DNA from: Streptomyces megasporus
Lineage (GTDB): Bacteria; Actinomycetota; Actinomycetes; Streptomycetales; Streptomycetaceae
Direction of reading: 5' to 3'
Assembly: GCF_000718985.1 (NCBI RefSeq)
Contig: NZ_JODL01000002.1
Coordinates: 1 to 64,000 of the forward strand
Length of the DNA: 64,000 nucleotides
Shown here: positions 44,713-52,363 of the stretch, piece by piece
Position numbering within the stretch: the stretch's first letter is position 1
Layout: every line of letters begins with the position of its first letter
Translations under genes and position numbers: made by a program
The notes under the pieces: generated by a model
Seen by the model: only the letters and a program-made list of their open reading frames with translations
The model's database searches: none
Told to the model about the DNA's origin: nothing

Positions 44713-45660
44713 ATGCGCCCCACGGACCGGACGCGTCCTCCCGTCGGCCCCTCGCGTCCCGCCGCACGCCCACCGGACCCCCACGTCCCGCCGCGCGCCC
44801 GCGGGCGCGGTGCCGTGCGCGCCGCGCGGTCGGCGGCGGCGCTGGCCCGGGCCTGCCATCCGCTCCCCACCGTCGCGGTGACGGTGCTGGTGACCGCGCT
44901 GGCCGCGTCGGCCGGACGTTCCGCGCCCGACTGCGTGCCGGTGGCCGCGGCGGTGCTCACCGGCCAGCTCTCGGTGGGCTGGTGCAACGACGCCGTCGAC
45001 GCCCGTCGGGACCTCCGCGCCGGCCGGACGGACAAGCCGGTGGCCTCCGGCGCGGTCACCGCCCGCACGGTGTGGATCGCCGCCTGGACCGCCCTGGCCC
45101 TGTGCGTGCCGCTCTCGCTGGCCTGCGGCGCCCTCGCCGGCGCGGCGCACCTGGTCTTCGTGGCGGCGGGCTGGGCGTACGACCTCGGCGCGAAGTCCAC
45201 CGTGTGGTCCTGGCTGCCGTACGCGGCGGGCTTCGGCGCCCTGCCCGCGTTCGTCGCCCTCGGCCTGCCCGGGCGCCCCTGGCCCGCCTGGTGGGCCACC
45301 GGCGCCGCCGCCCTGCTGGGGGTGGGCGCCCACCTGGCCGACGCCCTGCCGGACATCGGCGCGGACCTGCGCGCCGGCGTGCGGGGCCTGCCCCAGCGGA
45401 TCGGCCCGCGGGGCGTGCGGCTGCTGGTGCCGCTGCCGCCCGCGGTGGCCACGGCCCTGCTGGTGCCGGCGCCGCCGGGCGCGGCGGGCGTCCTCGCCCG
45501 GACGGCCGTCGCCGTCGTCGTCGCCGCGGCCCTGGGCGGGGCGGTCGCCGCCGGAACGCGGACGGGACGGTCGAGGCCCCGGGGTCCCTTCACGGCGGTG
45601 GTCGCGGTCGCGGCGGTCGACGTGGCGCTGCTGTTGGGGCGTGGGGCCTCGATCGGGTGA
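44713..45660 (+). CDS. UbiA-family prenyltransferase
   Basis: 315-residue polytopic membrane enzyme with the two aspartate motifs of UbiA prenyltransferases: NDAVDARRD (about residues 95-103) and DALPDIGAD (about 210-218). These bind the magnesium-diphosphate of a prenyl donor for transfer to an aromatic acceptor. It has about eight helices. The ATG is directly preceded by GGGAGG, and a TACGCT -10-like box 7 bp upstream leaves almost no leader, so the mRNA may be leaderless. The divergent type III polyketide cluster would supply an aromatic acceptor; this link is inference. Confidence 0.87.
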   Translation: MRPTDRTRPPVGPSRPAARPPDPHVPPRARGRGAVRAARSAAALARACHPLPTVAVTVLVTALAASAGRSAPDCVPVAAAVLTGQLSVGWCNDAVDARRDLRAGRTDKPVASGAVTARTVWIAAWTALALCVPLSLACGALAGAAHLVFVAAGWAYDLGAKSTVWSWLPYAAGFGALPAFVALGLPGRPWPAWWATGAAALLGVGAHLADALPDIGADLRAGVRGLPQRIGPRGVRLLVPLPPAVATALLVPAPPGAAGVLARTAVAVVVAAALGGAVAAGTRTGRSRPRGPFTAVVAVAAVDVALLLGRGASIG

Positions 45661-45862
45661 GCCGACCGCCGTTCCGCACTGTTCCGCGCCGCGAGCGCGG
45701 AAGGGCGGAGAACGGCGCGGAAGAGTGGGGAAACGGTGCGGAACGGCACGGAGCCGCGCGGAACGGTGCGAACGGTGAAGGCACTGGTCGCGGCCCACCG
45801 TGTCGCTCTAGGTTGTGCTCCTGGTACGCACGTTCACACCATGCACGGCAGGAGAACCTCCC

Positions 45863-46544
45863 ATGGCAGACGTCTCGCCCACCGCCGAGCGGCGGGTGCC
45901 CCCGCGGATCGACACCTTTCCTGGGCCGTGCCATCCGGCATCTGGCCGGCGAGGTGGGCATCCGGCAGTTCCTGGACATCGGCACCGGCCTGCCGACCGC
46001 CGACAACACCCACGAGATCGCGCAGCGCGTCGCCCCCGAGGCGCGGATCGTCTACGTCGACAACGACCCGCTGGTGCTGGCGCACGCCCGGGTCCTGCTC
46101 ACCTCCACCCCCGAGGGCGTCACCGACTACCTCGACGCCGACCTGCACGACACCGACGCCATCCTGCGCGACGCGGCCCGGACCCTGGACTTCGACCGTC
46201 CCGTCGCGCTCATCCTCAGCGGCATCCTCGGCCACCTCGCCGACTACGAGGAGGCGCGGGCGATCGTGAAGCGGCTGGTGGACGCCCTGCCGTCGGGCAG
46301 CCATCTGGTGGTGTGCGACGGCACCGACACCGACGAGACCCTCAACGAGGCGCAGGAGCACCACAACGAGGGCGGCGCGTCCATGTACCACCTCCGCAGC
46401 CCCGAGCAGATCGCCGGGTTCTTCGACGGCCTGGAGCTGCTCGAACCCGGCGTGACGCCGTGCTCGCGCTGGCGTCCGGAGACCAGCACCACGGGCGTCC
46501 TCACGGAGGCGCACGCCTACAGCGGCGTGGGCCGCAAGCCGTAA
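45863..46544 (+). pseudogene. SAM-dependent methyltransferase (Methyltransf_19/DUF574) remnant
   Basis: A start MADVSPTAERRVPPRIDT in one frame, with AGGAG before its ATG, changes at about 45917 to a second frame that continues FLGRAIRHLAGEVGIRQFLD and then the full C-terminal methyltransferase fold (DIGTG, VYVDNDPLVLAHA, DADLHDTDAIL) to a stop at 46544. Intact family members have about 60 residues between these segments, including a conserved LLGGKDNF motif. An internal deletion of a length not divisible by three explains both the loss and the frame change. It is probably inactive. Confidence 0.8.
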
Positions 46545-46661
46545 CCGCCCGGCGTTCCGCCGCCCTTCCGCACGGGCCGCGCGGTCGCCCACGCGCCGGA
46601 CCGAACCCGTCCGACGCACGGGCGACCGCCCGCCCACGCGCCCCGTGTGACGCCCGCGCGC

Positions 46662-47183
46662 TCACTCGGCGTTCGACGCGCCGGTGCCGCGGTCGGTGTT
46701 GTGGTCGGTGTTGTGGTCGGTGTCGCGGTCGGAGGCCGGCCACACGTAGGGCAGGTCGTCCGGCACGTCCGGGAAGAGGGGACCGTAGTGGTCGGGGTCC
46801 TTGCGCAGCAGGGCGGACCGGTGGCTGCGGTGGAAGGCGGGGTCCCCGAGCCAGGGGGGCAGCTCGCCCGCTCGCGCCAGCTCCTTTTGGGAACGGGGGG
46901 AGGAGATGCCGGTCGCGTGCCGCAGGTCGGTCAGCATCGTCACCTCGCAGGTGTCGCTGCGGCCCGCCAGACGCCAGTGGCGGCAGATCTCCATGCCGTA
47001 GCGGACGAGGGCCTCCTCGTACCCCGCCCACATGCGGACGGCCGGGTGCCTGGCCCAGCCGTAGCCCGGCACGGTCAGGGCGCGCAGCACCTGGAGGGTC
47101 TCGACCCGTTGCTTCCCCAGCCGCCGCCAGTCGAGCACGTGGGCCGTCCCGGTGAAGTCGGGGAGCGGCAGGAACGTCTGCAC
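46662..47183 (-). CDS. MSMEG_6728-family protein (pyrimidine-dimer glycosylase-like)
   Basis: 173-residue soluble protein beginning VQTFLPLPDFTGTAHVLDWR with RLGKQRVETLQVLRAL and GWARHPAVRMWAGYEEALVRYG. This pattern belongs to a family annotated as MSMEG_6728 and distantly related to T4 endonuclease V-type pyrimidine dimer glycosylases; the catalytic role is unproved. The GTG at 47181-47183 is preferred because homologues begin at this MQTF/VQTF segment. The C-terminal tail is built from a 12-bp repeat and is likely variable. It is monocistronic. Confidence 0.8.
   Translation of the reverse strand: MQTFLPLPDFTGTAHVLDWRRLGKQRVETLQVLRALTVPGYGWARHPAVRMWAGYEEALVRYGMEICRHWRLAGRSDTCEVTMLTDLRHATGISSPRSQKELARAGELPPWLGDPAFHRSHRSALLRKDPDHYGPLFPDVPDDLPYVWPASDRDTDHNTDHNTDRGTGASNAE
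46691..46732. repeat. 12-bp tandem repeats in the C-terminal coding region
   Basis: GGTCGGTGTTGT repeated three times with small changes, plus a partial fourth copy. On the coding (minus) strand it encodes DTDHNTDHNTD-like residues at the C-terminus of the MSMEG_6728-family protein. Confidence 0.85.
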
Positions 47184-47227
47184 GGTGTCCGGTCCGTTTC
47201 TCCGTTCCCCCCTCGGCGTTCCCCCTC

Positions 47228-47258
47228 GGCGCGGACTGCGATCATCGCAGTCCGCGCC
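47228..47258. terminator. Near-perfect palindromic hairpin after paaK
   Basis: Arms of 15 bp (GGCGCGGACTGCGAT and its complement) around a single central base. It is 48 bp beyond the paaK stop on the minus strand and is probably the terminator of the paaI-paaK operon. Confidence 0.8.
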
Positions 47259-47305
47259 CGGCCCCGCAGCCCGGGAGGCCCGGACGGGTGGCGTCCGGTC
47301 CCGGG

Positions 47306-48661
47306 TCACCTCCCCCGCTCGTCGACGACCCGGCGGATCTTGCCCACCGAGCGCTCCAGGGTCTCCGGCGCCACGATCTCGACGTCGACGGTGATGCCGA
47401 TCCCGTCCTTGACGCCCCGCGCGATCGCGTCGGCCGCGGCCTCGCGCCCCTCGGGCCCGGCGCCGGGACGGGCCTCGACCCGTACCGTCATGTGGTCCAT
47501 CCGGCCGCGACGGGTGAGCCGGATCTGGAAGTGCGGCGCCACGCCGGGGACCCGGAGGACGATCTCCTCGATCTGGGTCGGGAAGACGTTGACGCCGCGC
47601 AGGATGATCATGTCGTCGCTGCGGCCGGTGACCTTCTCCATGCGGCGGAAGGCGGGACGCGCGGTGCCGGGCAGCAACCGGGTCAGGTCACGGGTGCGGT
47701 AACGGACGATCGGAAGGGCCTCCTTGGTCAGGGAGGTGAACACCAGCTCGCCCTCCTCGCCGTCGGGCAGCACCTCGCCGGTGATCGGGTCGACGATCTC
47801 CGGGAGGAAGTGGTCCTCCCAGATGTGGAGGCCGTCCTTGGTCTCCACGCACTCCTGCGCCACGCCCGGACCCATCACCTCCGACAGGCCGTAGATGTCC
47901 ACCGCGTGGAGCCCGGCGCGCTCCTCGATCTCGCGGCGCATCTCCTCCGTCCACGGCTCCGCGCCGAAGATGCCGATCTCCAGGGAGGAGGTGCGCGGAT
48001 CGACGCCCTGCCGCTCGAACTCGTCCAGGAGGGTGAGCATGTAGGAGGGGGTGACCATGATGATCTCGGGCCGGAAGTCCTGGATCAGCCGCACCTGACG
48101 GGCCGTCATGCCGCCGGAGGCCGGAATGACGGTGCAGCCCGCCCGCTCGGCGCCGTAGTGGGCGCCGAGCCCGCCGGTGAACAGCCCGTACCCGTAGGCG
48201 ACGTGCACCTTGTGACCGGGCCGGCCGCCCGCCGCCCGGATGGAGCGGGCCACCAGGTCCGCCCACACCGACAGGTCGCCCTCGGTGTAGCCGACCACGG
48301 TGGGGCGTCCGGTGGTGCCGCTGGAGGCGTGCAGGCGCCGCACCCGGGCCATGGGGACGGCGAACATGCCGTAGGGGTAGTTCTCGCGCAGGTCCGCCTT
48401 GGTGGTGAACGGGAACCGCGCCAGGTCCTCCGGGGAGCGACAGTCCTCCGGGGTGACGCCCGCCTCGTCGAACGCGCGCCGGTAGTGCTCCACGTTGTCG
48501 TAGGCGTGTCGCAGGGTGTGGCGGAGGCGCTCGACCTGGAGGGCCCTCAGTTCCTCGCGGCCCATGTGCTCGGCCGGGTCCGGGGGTTCCCCGGCCGGAG
48601 TCGGGGCCGGTCGGGGGGAGTGGGCCGCCGGGCCCGCGGGGAGCGTCTGATCGCTGATCAC
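47306..48661 (-). CDS. paaK: Phenylacetate-CoA ligase
   Basis: 451-residue ATP-dependent ligase that activates phenylacetate as phenylacetyl-CoA, the first step of the aerobic paa pathway. Signatures are the P-loop SSGTTGRPTVVGYT, the A8-type YRTRDLTRLLPG, and GRSDDMIILRGVNVFPTQIEE, which is typical of PaaK. The GTG start at 48661 overlaps the paaI stop (GTGA) and has GGAAGGAG seven bases upstream, so paaI and paaK are translationally coupled. The ring-oxidising paaABCDE genes are not in the window. Confidence 0.94.
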   Translation of the reverse strand: MISDQTLPAGPAAHSPRPAPTPAGEPPDPAEHMGREELRALQVERLRHTLRHAYDNVEHYRRAFDEAGVTPEDCRSPEDLARFPFTTKADLRENYPYGMFAVPMARVRRLHASSGTTGRPTVVGYTEGDLSVWADLVARSIRAAGGRPGHKVHVAYGYGLFTGGLGAHYGAERAGCTVIPASGGMTARQVRLIQDFRPEIIMVTPSYMLTLLDEFERQGVDPRTSSLEIGIFGAEPWTEEMRREIEERAGLHAVDIYGLSEVMGPGVAQECVETKDGLHIWEDHFLPEIVDPITGEVLPDGEEGELVFTSLTKEALPIVRYRTRDLTRLLPGTARPAFRRMEKVTGRSDDMIILRGVNVFPTQIEEIVLRVPGVAPHFQIRLTRRGRMDHMTVRVEARPGAGPEGREAAADAIARGVKDGIGITVDVEIVAPETLERSVGKIRRVVDERGR

Positions 48662-49098
48662 ATGGTCTCCTTCCGACCGGAGAGGGCGCGGTCGCCGACG
48701 GTGCGGCTGCGCCCGCGGAACTCGGCTATCACCCGCTCGTCCCGCAGGACGGTCACGTCGTAGACGCCGTTGCGGCCGAACCGGGTGCGTTCCTCGGCGA
48801 CGGCCACCAGCACGTCGCCCTCGTGGGCCGGGGCGACGAAGGTGACGTCCGCGCCGGCCGCCACGGTCACCGGGCCGTGGCTGTTGCAGGCGCAGGCGAA
48901 GGCGGTGTCGGCGAGCAGGAAGAGGTAGCCGCCGTGGGCGACACCGTGCCCGTTGACCATGGCTCCCGTCACCGTCATCCGCACGGCCGCCGTGCCGTCG
49001 CCAGCCCGGAGCAGCTCGATCCCCAGGCCCCGGGAGGCCCGGTCGGCGGCGAACATCAGATGAGCGGGGCCCTGGTCGGTGTCCGTGACCCGTGTCAT
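48658..49098 (-). CDS. paaI: Hotdog-fold thioesterase PaaI
   Basis: 146-residue acyl-CoA thioesterase of the hotdog fold with the catalytic region MVNGHGVAHGGYLFLLADTAFACACNS (in shortened view GHGVAHGG and FLLADTAF). PaaI hydrolyses ring-hydroxylated phenylacetyl-CoA intermediates and protects CoA when the pathway stalls. It precedes paaK on the minus strand with GTGA overlap. The ATG follows a GGAGG-containing leader. The upstream region holds a PaaR-like palindrome shared with divergent paaH. Confidence 0.92.
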   Translation of the reverse strand: MTRVTDTDQGPAHLMFAADRASRGLGIELLRAGDGTAAVRMTVTGAMVNGHGVAHGGYLFLLADTAFACACNSHGPVTVAAGADVTFVAPAHEGDVLVAVAEERTRFGRNGVYDVTVLRDERVIAEFRGRSRTVGDRALSGRKETM

Positions 49099-49202
49099 GC
49101 GCCTCCACCATTTCCGTCGCGGGTTCCGTCGCGGGTTTCATCGCGGGTTGTGCCGATGCGCCGTCGGTCCGGCAGGGCGGCCGTGCACCTCCCTTGAGCC
49201 CG

Positions 49203-49216
49203 ACCGACCATTCGGT
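49203..49216. promoter_or_regulatory. Candidate PaaR (TetR-type) operator
   Basis: ACCGACCATTCGGT, with arms ACCGA/TCGGT, followed by TAG. The ACCG-N6-CGGT core and right flank resemble the PaaR-binding motif known from Corynebacterium and related actinobacteria. It lies between divergent paaI and paaH and could control both. Confidence 0.6.
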
Positions 49217-49392
49217 TAGCGTTGCGGCGACGTCAGGTAATCCAACACCCGGACCGCCTGTCAAGGGGTGTGACGCCCACCCGGTACGGTCGGCGGCGGC
49301 CCGCGGGCGAAAGGCCCGCACGCCCCGGCCCCGGAAGGGTGCGACGGAGGCCGCGAGCGGCCCGGGGGCACGAGGAGACAGAAGGAGAAGGC

Positions 49393-50250
49393 ATGGCAGC
49401 GGCACCGAGGACCGTCGGCGTGGTCGGCGGCGGACGCATGGGCGCGGGCATCGCCCAGTCCTTCGCGACGGCCGGCTCGGACGTGGTCGTCGTGGAGAGC
49501 GGACGGGAGGCGGCCGAGGCCGCCCGGGAGCGTGTCGCCGGCGGTCTGCGCCGGGCCGAGGAGCGGGGCAGGCTGGACGGACCGGCCGCGCGGGTGCTGG
49601 AGCGCGTCACCGTCACCGCCTCGGTGGACGACCTGCCGGCCGGCGCGGACCTGGTCGTCGAGGCCGTGCCCGAGGACGCCGCCCTCAAGGCCCGGATGTT
49701 GGCCGCCGCCGAGAAGGCGGTGGGCGATCGAACGGTGCTGGCCACCAACACCAGCTCCCTGTCGGTCACCGAACTCGCCTCCGCCCTGAACCGTCCGGAG
49801 CGGTTCCTGGGCATGCACTTCTTCAACCCCGTGCCGGCCTCCGCGCTGGTGGAGGTGGTCGTCACCGAGCGGACCGCCGAGGACACCGTGCGGGCGGCGC
49901 TGGAGTGGACCCACGCCCTGGGCAAGCGGGACGTCGTGGTGAAGGACTCGCCCGGCTTCGCCAGCAGCCGGCTGGGTGTGGCCCTGGGCCTGGAGGCGAT
50001 CCGGATGGTCGAGGAGGGGGTCGCCGAACCCGAGGCCATCGACGCCGCGATGACCCTGGGCTACAAGCACCCGATGGGGCCGCTGCGCCTGACCGACCTG
50101 GTCGGCCTCGACGTGCGCCTGGCCATCGCCGAGTACCTCCACGACACCCTGGGCGAGAGGTTCGCACCGCCCCGGCTGCTGCGGGAGAAGGTCGCCCGCG
50201 GGGAACTGGGCCGCAAGACCGGGCAGGGCTTCTACACCTGGCGGGAATGA
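49393..50250 (+). CDS. paaH: 3-hydroxyacyl-CoA dehydrogenase PaaH-type
   Basis: 285-residue NAD-dependent enzyme that oxidises 3-hydroxyadipyl-CoA (or 3-hydroxybutyryl-CoA). The N-terminal Rossmann domain starts RTVGVVGGGRMGAGIAQ; catalytic His and Glu lie in GMHFFNPVPA and the C-terminal domain has DSPGFASSRLGVALG and YKHPMGPLRLTDLVGLD. The ATG at 49393 follows GAAGGAGAAGGC; a longer frame open to 49222 is not supported by a ribosome binding site. It is divergent from paaI-paaK, as is common in Streptomyces. Confidence 0.92.
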   Translation: MAAAPRTVGVVGGGRMGAGIAQSFATAGSDVVVVESGREAAEAARERVAGGLRRAEERGRLDGPAARVLERVTVTASVDDLPAGADLVVEAVPEDAALKARMLAAAEKAVGDRTVLATNTSSLSVTELASALNRPERFLGMHFFNPVPASALVEVVVTERTAEDTVRAALEWTHALGKRDVVVKDSPGFASSRLGVALGLEAIRMVEEGVAEPEAIDAAMTLGYKHPMGPLRLTDLVGLDVRLAIAEYLHDTLGERFAPPRLLREKVARGELGRKTGQGFYTWRE

Positions 50251-50255
50251 CCCGG

Positions 50256-50284
50256 GCGGGGCCGGAACGACGCCCCGGCCCCGC
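50256..50284 (+). terminator. Hairpin terminator
   Basis: A 10-bp perfect stem (GCGGGGCCGG with 50275-50284) and 9-base loop, just after the paaH stop. Confidence 0.7.
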
Positions 50285-50392
50285 GCCCGGCGAAACCGTC
50301 GCTGATCGCTGTCACACGGCGACCGAACGTGGCATTCTCTGGTGTCCGACGGTTCGTCGGCGCGGGGGATGCCACGGGGGAGGGGCGATCGG

Positions 50393-52363
50393 GTGGCGGA
50401 CATCGGAACGAGCATGGGCATGCGGGGGCGGAACGGTGTCATGGCCCTCGTCGCCGAGTGTCTCGACCAGCCCCCCGGCACGGAACGGCCGGTGACGATG
50501 CTGGTCGGCCCGAGGGGGAGCGGCGCCAGCGAGGCACACGGCGCCATCATGGGCCGCTTCGGGGTGGACCACCCCTTCGCGTACCTCAACTTCTCCGCCG
50601 GCCAGGCGCTGTTACCCCGCTACGCCCTCGCCCTCATCGCCCGACAACTCGAGCGCAAGCTGCCGCAGTACCGTGTCTCGCGCTTCCCCCGTCTCACCCT
50701 CGGACTGCTCGCCTCGGACCGCGAACTGCGGATGACCACCCGCTCGGAGGGGCGGCGCGCCATCGCCCGGCAACTGGACCAGTTCCGGCAGCAGGCCGAG
50801 GACCGTTACGGCGACTACCTCGCCGCCTTCCTGGAGGTCGCGGGCAGCGCCCTGGGCGCCCCCAACGGCGCCCCCGCGGTGGTCTCCACCATCCTGCGGG
50901 ACGCCGCCCGGGGCGGCGGACGCGGACTGCCGGGACGGCGTTCCGCCGGCACCCCCCAGTGGTTCGCCGACCACCCGCTGGTGCCCTCCCGGAACCCGTG
51001 GGACGCGCTGCTGGAACTCAACATGTGGCGGCACAGCGGCACCGAGCAGGAGAAGCGGAACCTCGACCGGGTGCTGTTCGCCGCCTTCCTCGACGACCTG
51101 CGCCACGCCACCACCCGCTGGTTCGCGCCCAACTCCCACCTGCTGCTGCTGGACAACTGCCACACCGACCACGGGCGGCTGTTCCTGGAACTGCTGATCG
51201 GCGCCCGCCGCGACGCCGCTCTGGCCGGCGCCCCCTGCGACCCGCTGACGGTGGTGGGCAGTTCCAACCGCTGGCTGGACAACTGGGGCTCGTCCTCGGG
51301 CGACCAGTGGCCCTGGCGGCTGCGCAGCCCCGACCGGGCCTCGCTCGCCGACTGGCGCGAGCGCCGCCCCGGCCACGACAGCGGCGACTCCTGGTGGTAC
51401 CCGCTGCGGCTGCGCGACCTCACCCTCGACGAGGTGCGCACCGGCATCGAACTGACCTCGCCCCGGCACTCCGGCCTCGCGCCGTTCGTCTACCGGCTCA
51501 CCCGCGGCCTGCCGGTGGCGGTGCGCCAGGTGATGGACGCCCTGGACCTGCCCAACGCGCCCGGTCGGGGCGGCGAGCTCGACCGGTGGCTGCGCTCCCT
51601 GCCCGGCCACCGGGTGCGCGACAGCCCGCACGCCACCCTGGCCGACGCGGCGCTCGACCACCTGCTGGAGGACTTCTCGCCCGCCCAACGCGAGGCGCTC
51701 ACACGCTGCTCGGCCGCCCGCGACCTGGCCATGGGCATCCGCGTCCTGGGCGCCGTGACACCGGGCGGGGCCGAGGAGCCGCTCTTCAACGAGGTGCGTT
51801 CGCGGTGGCTGCTGGAACCGGACCGGAACGAGCCGCGCCTCCACCCGTGGCTGCGCAGGCTCCTGCTGTGGCGACTGGCCGCCGACCGGGGGGAGTGGGA
51901 CGCCGTCCACGAACTGCTGGCCGACCACTTCGAGGCGGAGGGCAGGCCGGTGGAGGCGATGTACCACCGGCTGGCGGCGCACCGCGTCGACGAGGTGGTC
52001 GCCTATCTGACCGACCGTTTCCGCGACCGGACCGCCGCCGAGTGGATCGTCCTGTTGAACGCGATCACCTCCGCGCCCAACCCGCTCCCGTCCGACCGTC
52101 CGACGTTGGCGCTGCTGGGCGACCTCGCTCCTGAGGAGCCCGCGCGGTCGATCACCGACACCTCGGTGATCCGCGGTCTGGTGTGCGCGCGTTGGCTGTG
52201 GAGCGATCCGCTCGGCGACCCCGGGCTGCGACTGAACAGTGTGATAGCGGCCAGGTTCGACCGCCTGTCCGAGATGAGGGGGAGTGACATCGTGGCCCTG
52301 TACGACGAGGCCGAACGCTACCGCCACTGGCGCCACCCGCTGAGCGCCCCGGACGAGGGGTGA
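50393..52363 (+). CDS. STAND-like NTPase-related cytoplasmic protein with a degenerate P-loop
   Basis: 656-residue protein, not recognised as a named family. An NTPase-like N-terminal region has a P-loop-like VTMLVGPRGSGASEA, in which the lysine of the Walker A motif is replaced by alanine, and a good Walker B, SHLLLLDNCHTD. The C-terminal third is helical and resembles the winged-helix and repeat region of STAND ATPases (PAQREALTRCSAARDLAMGI and LRRLLLWRLAAD). No signal or membrane helix. The GTG at 50393 is preferred for a GGGGAGGGG ribosome site; a GTG at 50342 adds 17 residues. The stop overlaps the next start (GTGA). It probably acts with the membrane-bound binding protein that follows. 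Confidence 0.72.
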   Translation: MADIGTSMGMRGRNGVMALVAECLDQPPGTERPVTMLVGPRGSGASEAHGAIMGRFGVDHPFAYLNFSAGQALLPRYALALIARQLERKLPQYRVSRFPRLTLGLLASDRELRMTTRSEGRRAIARQLDQFRQQAEDRYGDYLAAFLEVAGSALGAPNGAPAVVSTILRDAARGGGRGLPGRRSAGTPQWFADHPLVPSRNPWDALLELNMWRHSGTEQEKRNLDRVLFAAFLDDLRHATTRWFAPNSHLLLLDNCHTDHGRLFLELLIGARRDAALAGAPCDPLTVVGSSNRWLDNWGSSSGDQWPWRLRSPDRASLADWRERRPGHDSGDSWWYPLRLRDLTLDEVRTGIELTSPRHSGLAPFVYRLTRGLPVAVRQVMDALDLPNAPGRGGELDRWLRSLPGHRVRDSPHATLADAALDHLLEDFSPAQREALTRCSAARDLAMGIRVLGAVTPGGAEEPLFNEVRSRWLLEPDRNEPRLHPWLRRLLLWRLAADRGEWDAVHELLADHFEAEGRPVEAMYHRLAAHRVDEVVAYLTDRFRDRTAAEWIVLLNAITSAPNPLPSDRPTLALLGDLAPEEPARSITDTSVIRGLVCARWLWSDPLGDPGLRLNSVIAARFDRLSEMRGSDIVALYDEAERYRHWRHPLSAPDEG

